Assembly: GCF_001189955.1 (NCBI RefSeq)
Contig: NZ_LFLT01000009.1
Span: forward strand, 89,578-153,577
DNA from: Herbaspirillum chlorophenolicum
GTDB taxonomy: Bacteria > Pseudomonadota > Gammaproteobacteria > Burkholderiales > Burkholderiaceae_D
Reading direction: 5' to 3'
Length of the DNA: 64,000 bases
Positions 61,218-64,000 of the stretch are shown piece after piece. The notes beneath the pieces were generated by a model, which searched no databases, was not told where the DNA came from, and saw only the letters and a list, made by a program, of their open reading frames with translations. Position 1 is the stretch's first letter; each line of letters starts with the position of its first letter. Position numbers and translations under genes: made by a program.

Positions 61218-61428
61218 TCATGCCGCCGCACATCCTGCCGCCTCTTGATCCGACAAGCATGCAGGTGCGCCCTTTACTCAATAAGCACATGTGTTAGCGG
61301 CAAGCACCATCGAAGTCTTAACAGTGATTACATCGTCCTTACCTTAATTTTCAGATGTTAATTTCTCCCGGGATCCGGCAAGGTAAACTTCGCCGCTAGA
61401 CTTGCCCCTTTTCCCTGACGAAGACTTC
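61218..61428. other. Divergent spacer between peptide gene and Gcr-type gene
   Basis: The spacer must hold the Gcr-type promoter and probably that of the second peptide gene. It becomes AT-richer from 61300. No sigma-28 pattern was found in the minus direction. Confidence 0.35.
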
Positions 61429-63480
61429 ATGCTGCCTGCCCTCGAAAAAATTGCTTCCGCCCCGCTGTCCAGCGACCTCTCCGGCATCAGCGAACTGGTT
61501 GCGTGCCTGCGCCCGGTGCGCAAAAGCGATCCGGCCTCGGCGCTTGGCCAGGTGCTGACGCTGACGCGGCTGCTGCACGATAATCCGCACTACGCGGCAG
61601 CGCTGCGCAGCTACCTCCTGCACCTGCTGTCGGTACGGCGCCAGGTGAGCCTGTACACGGATACCGGCATTCTTTCCAATGACGGCTTCTTCCATGAGCT
61701 GCGCCGCCGCTTTGCCTATCGCGTGCTGCCGCCGGCGCTGGATGAGCGCAACCTGCAGGATTGCCTCGATATCGTGTTCCCCGATGCGCGCGATCACCTG
61801 TGGCTGCAGGCCGTGCCATTCGAAGCATGGGACGCGCTGTGGCAAACCATTGCCACGGCGGGGCAAACGCCACCACTGCCGCACAATGCCAACCTGCCGG
61901 ACCAAGGAAAGACGCTGACCGAATTGCTGCAAGCGATACAAGTGCTCTCCTACCGCATCAGCGCCATCGGCATGGAGCCGGAGCTGATCCGCATCTACAG
62001 CGACGTCAAGGCCTTCGAATCGCCGTTCCTGATGCAGAACGTGGAATTGCACACCTGGATGGAAAGCTACCGCCGCCGCATGCAGGACGAGACCGCGCCG
62101 ATGGAGGATGCGCGGCATGTGCTGGTGCTGCTGGACCAATGCCAGGAAGTGGTCGACAAGATCCGCAAGCATGCGCTGCGCATCGGCACCAGCGTGTCGC
62201 TCACCTACCGCCTGCTGCGGCTGGAGCAGAACCTGCTGCGCCTGCGCCAGCTGCTGGCATTGGCGGAGCCCGACACCGATGAAGATGCCCAGGAAAAGCG
62301 CCGGATCGGCTTCGCGCTGGCGATGGAACTGGTGGAGGCGCACAACCGCAAGTACACCATCCGCGGACTCCTGGCCGGCAACATCAACCTGCTGGCGCGC
62401 AATATCACCGAAAACGCCAGCCGCACCGGCGAGCACTACATCGCGGAGAACCGCCGCGAATTCGGCGCCATGTACCGCTCGGCCGCCGGCGCCGGTTTCA
62501 TCATCGGCTTCATGGCGCTGGTCAAGATTATATTTTCCAAGTTGCATGCCGCGCCGCTGGTGGAAGCCTTCCTGTTCAGCATGAATTATTCGCTGGGTTT
62601 CATGCTGATCCACGTGCTGCATTTCACCGTGGCCACCAAGCAGCCGGCCATGACCGCCTCGCGCATCGCCGCCGCCCTGCACCGCAGCGGCGACGGCCGC
62701 AACATCGATATCGAAAGCCTGGTCGACATCATCGTGCAGGTATTCCGCACGCAGTTCATCGCGGTGCTGGGCAACCTGACGCTGGCCTTCCCGATGGCTT
62801 ACTTGCTGGTGACGGGGTATTTCCACCTGACCGGCTCGCACTTCGTCGACGCCGACAAGGCCGCCCACCTGCTACACGACCTCGACCCGATCGGCAGCCT
62901 GGCGCTGTTCCACGCCGCCATCGCCGGCGTATGCCTGTTCATGGCCGGGCTGATCTCGGGCTACTACGACAACAAGGCGCTCTACACCCGCATGTCGCAG
63001 CGCGTGGTGCGGGCGCGCTGGCTGACCGCTGTCATCGGCCAGCGCCGCGCGCAACGGCTGGGGGATTACCTGGAAACCGGCCTGGGCGGCCTGATGGGGA
63101 ATTTCTACTTCGGCATCATGCTGGGAACGATCGGCACCATCGGCTTTTTGCTCGGCCTGCCAATCGACATCCGCCACATCACCTTCTCGGCGGCCAATCT
63201 GGCGATCTCGATGGAAGCGCTGCAGTGGGGCGTAGGCATGCACACCTTCATTCTCTCGGCGGTGGGCGTGCTGGCAGTGGGCGCGATCAACCTGTGGGTG
63301 AGTTTTGCGCTGGCGCTGTTCGTGGCGCTGCGTTCGAGGCAGGTGCGTTTCCGCCAAGGCGGCAAGCTGCTCAAGGCCTTGTCGGCCCGTTTCCTCAAAA
63401 AACCGGGGGAATTCTTCTGGCCGCCCAAGGATGCGCAGCAGGCGCCCGCCGAACCGGCCGATGGCACACGGCAGCCATAA
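61429..63480 (+). CDS. Gcr-family membrane protein (annotated as site-specific recombinase)
   Basis: The 683-residue protein has a soluble helical N-terminal half and a C-terminal half with about six membrane segments (FIIGFMALVKIIFS, LFSMNYSLGFMLIHVLHF, LTLAFPMAYLLVTGYFHL, ALFHAAIAGVCLFMAGLISGYYDNKALY and more). AATKQPAMTASRIA-type and YYDNKALYTRMSQRVVRARWL are hallmarks of the family called Gcr or SpecificRecomb. That name rests on an old gonococcal report; the many membrane segments and lack of a recombinase fold make a role in recombination doubtful. ATG at 61429 is used; a TTG nine codons earlier is possible. Confidence 0.87.
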   Translation: MLPALEKIASAPLSSDLSGISELVACLRPVRKSDPASALGQVLTLTRLLHDNPHYAAALRSYLLHLLSVRRQVSLYTDTGILSNDGFFHELRRRFAYRVLPPALDERNLQDCLDIVFPDARDHLWLQAVPFEAWDALWQTIATAGQTPPLPHNANLPDQGKTLTELLQAIQVLSYRISAIGMEPELIRIYSDVKAFESPFLMQNVELHTWMESYRRRMQDETAPMEDARHVLVLLDQCQEVVDKIRKHALRIGTSVSLTYRLLRLEQNLLRLRQLLALAEPDTDEDAQEKRRIGFALAMELVEAHNRKYTIRGLLAGNINLLARNITENASRTGEHYIAENRREFGAMYRSAAGAGFIIGFMALVKIIFSKLHAAPLVEAFLFSMNYSLGFMLIHVLHFTVATKQPAMTASRIAAALHRSGDGRNIDIESLVDIIVQVFRTQFIAVLGNLTLAFPMAYLLVTGYFHLTGSHFVDADKAAHLLHDLDPIGSLALFHAAIAGVCLFMAGLISGYYDNKALYTRMSQRVVRARWLTAVIGQRRAQRLGDYLETGLGGLMGNFYFGIMLGTIGTIGFLLGLPIDIRHITFSAANLAISMEALQWGVGMHTFILSAVGVLAVGAINLWVSFALALFVALRSRQVRFRQGGKLLKALSARFLKKPGEFFWPPKDAQQAPAEPADGTRQP

Positions 63481-63507
63481 CCGGGCCGGGCCTGGTGGCC
63501 GGCCCGG
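63481..63507. terminator. GC-rich hairpin between convergent genes
   Basis: CCGGGCCGG (63481-63489) pairs with CCGGCCCGG (63499-63507). No T-run follows on either strand, so termination is uncertain. Confidence 0.35.
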
Positions 63508-63516
63508 AAACCGGCC

Positions 63517-63888
63517 TTATGGCTTGACCACGTGCCAGACGTCCTTGAAGTTGTCGCCATCGCGGTCGCCCGGATTCTTGTCTTTCTCGTACAGGTACAG
63601 CGGCTTGCCGTCATAGGCTAACTGGGCGCTGCCATCGTCGCGGGTGATGCTGGAATACGGCGCGGATGGCGTGCCCATCGGCATGACCGGCGGCCATAGC
63701 TTGGCGCAAGGGCCGTTGCAGGCGCTCTTGCCGCTGTTGGCGGCGTCCTTGTCGAAGGTGTAGACGGTCATGCCCTTGCTGTCGGTCAACACGCCATTCA
63801 TGGCTTTCACGCCGGCGCCCTGTGCGAATGCGCCCAGCGAGGCGCCGGCGCAAGCCAGCGCGATCAGGGAAGTTGCAAGCAGTCTCAT
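63517..63888 (-). CDS. Small secreted repeat protein (COG4315/Lipoprotein_15 type)
   Basis: The 123-residue protein has a Sec signal peptide (MRLLATSLIALACAGASLG, cleavage near AFA) and two copies of the short repeat of this family: GMTVYTFDKDAANSGKSACNGPCAKLWPP and GKPLYLYEKDKNPGDRDGD, ending VWHVVKP. Two cysteines in SACNGPCAKLW probably form a disulfide. The cysteine in the signal region is not in a lipobox, so it is periplasmic or secreted. Function is unknown. AAGGAAA precedes the ATG at 63888. Confidence 0.87.
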   Translation of the reverse strand: MRLLATSLIALACAGASLGAFAQGAGVKAMNGVLTDSKGMTVYTFDKDAANSGKSACNGPCAKLWPPVMPMGTPSAPYSSITRDDGSAQLAYDGKPLYLYEKDKNPGDRDGDNFKDVWHVVKP

Positions 63889-64000
63889 GTCGTTTCCTTT
63901 TTTTGGCCGGGTTGCGCGGTTTGCCATACCCTTGACTCGGTATACGCCAAGTTCCCCCGATTATTCCAGTCCGGGAAAGATATTTTTGCGTCTAGTGTCC
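63889..64000. other. Window end, upstream of the secreted repeat protein
   Basis: Only 112 bases remain. They probably contain the promoter of the minus-strand gene; no further gene was identified. Confidence 0.3.

Noticed and set aside
61429..63480. Gcr-type protein as evidence of a mobile element or integrase.
   Set aside because: Despite the recombinase name it is a polytopic membrane protein; no att sites, tRNA or transposase are nearby.

Overview
The window looks like a chromosomal segment of a GC-rich betaproteobacterium of the order Burkholderiales. Oxalobacteraceae, close to Herbaspirillum, is my best guess. This is inferred from the mix of families (Gcr-type membrane protein, DUF3141 PhaC-like protein, alanine/lysine-rich H1-like protein, biotin-independent malonate decarboxylase with a TRAP importer) and not from a marker gene. 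No rRNA, tRNA, CRISPR array, insertion sequence or prophage was recognised.

Layout. 1-1645: the end of a chemotaxis receptor and three small enzymes (GNAT, hotdog thioesterase, Dabb protein). 1723-7247: a 2-aminoethylphosphonate-type cluster, with a LysR regulator divergent from phnD-phnC-phnE, an iron alcohol dehydrogenase and phosphonoacetaldehyde hydrolase phnX. 7348-11016: a PhaC-like DUF3141 protein, an HDOD protein and a small acidic protein. 11063-14111: cobU-cobD-cobQ of late cobalamin synthesis. 14633-15596: four small, mostly proline-rich or low-complexity genes. 15752-26764: housekeeping and stress genes (pgm, glsB-type, galU, H1-like protein, an orphan binding protein, MOSC, CopD, hydratase, thioesterase, 2-hydroxyacid dehydrogenase, two small proteins). 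27104-39292: a malonate operon, dctP-dctQ-dctM-mdcA-[secreted hydrolase]-mdcC-mdcD-mdcE-mdcG-mdcB-mdcH, divergent from a GntR regulator with a MatR-like operator between them. 39361-40667: an M20 peptidase gene broken by a 14-bp tandem duplication. 40747-43279: a hipB-hipA-rluA-type operon with overlapping genes.

44063-61097 is the most unusual part. A TolC-like lipoprotein, two HlyD-type adaptors and an M50 site-2 protease fused to an adaptor-like domain form a tight operon with no ABC ATPase or RND pump. It converges on a giant surface protein of about 3320 residues (LEPR-like leader motif, DUF4347, ten roughly 200-residue Ig-like units). Just upstream of the giant gene lie two monocistronic genes, each encoding a 62-residue peptide; they align without gaps and share nearly the same C-terminal tail (PAN-x-NIGR-xx-NT-x-A). 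The first is YjfB-like and has a candidate sigma-28 promoter. I propose that these genes form one cell-surface or motility-linked export system; that is inference. The window ends with a Gcr-family membrane protein and a small secreted repeat protein.

Many start codons were placed by ribosome binding sites and gene overlaps, including several GTG or TTG starts. All family names come from recognising motifs by eye; no database search was run.
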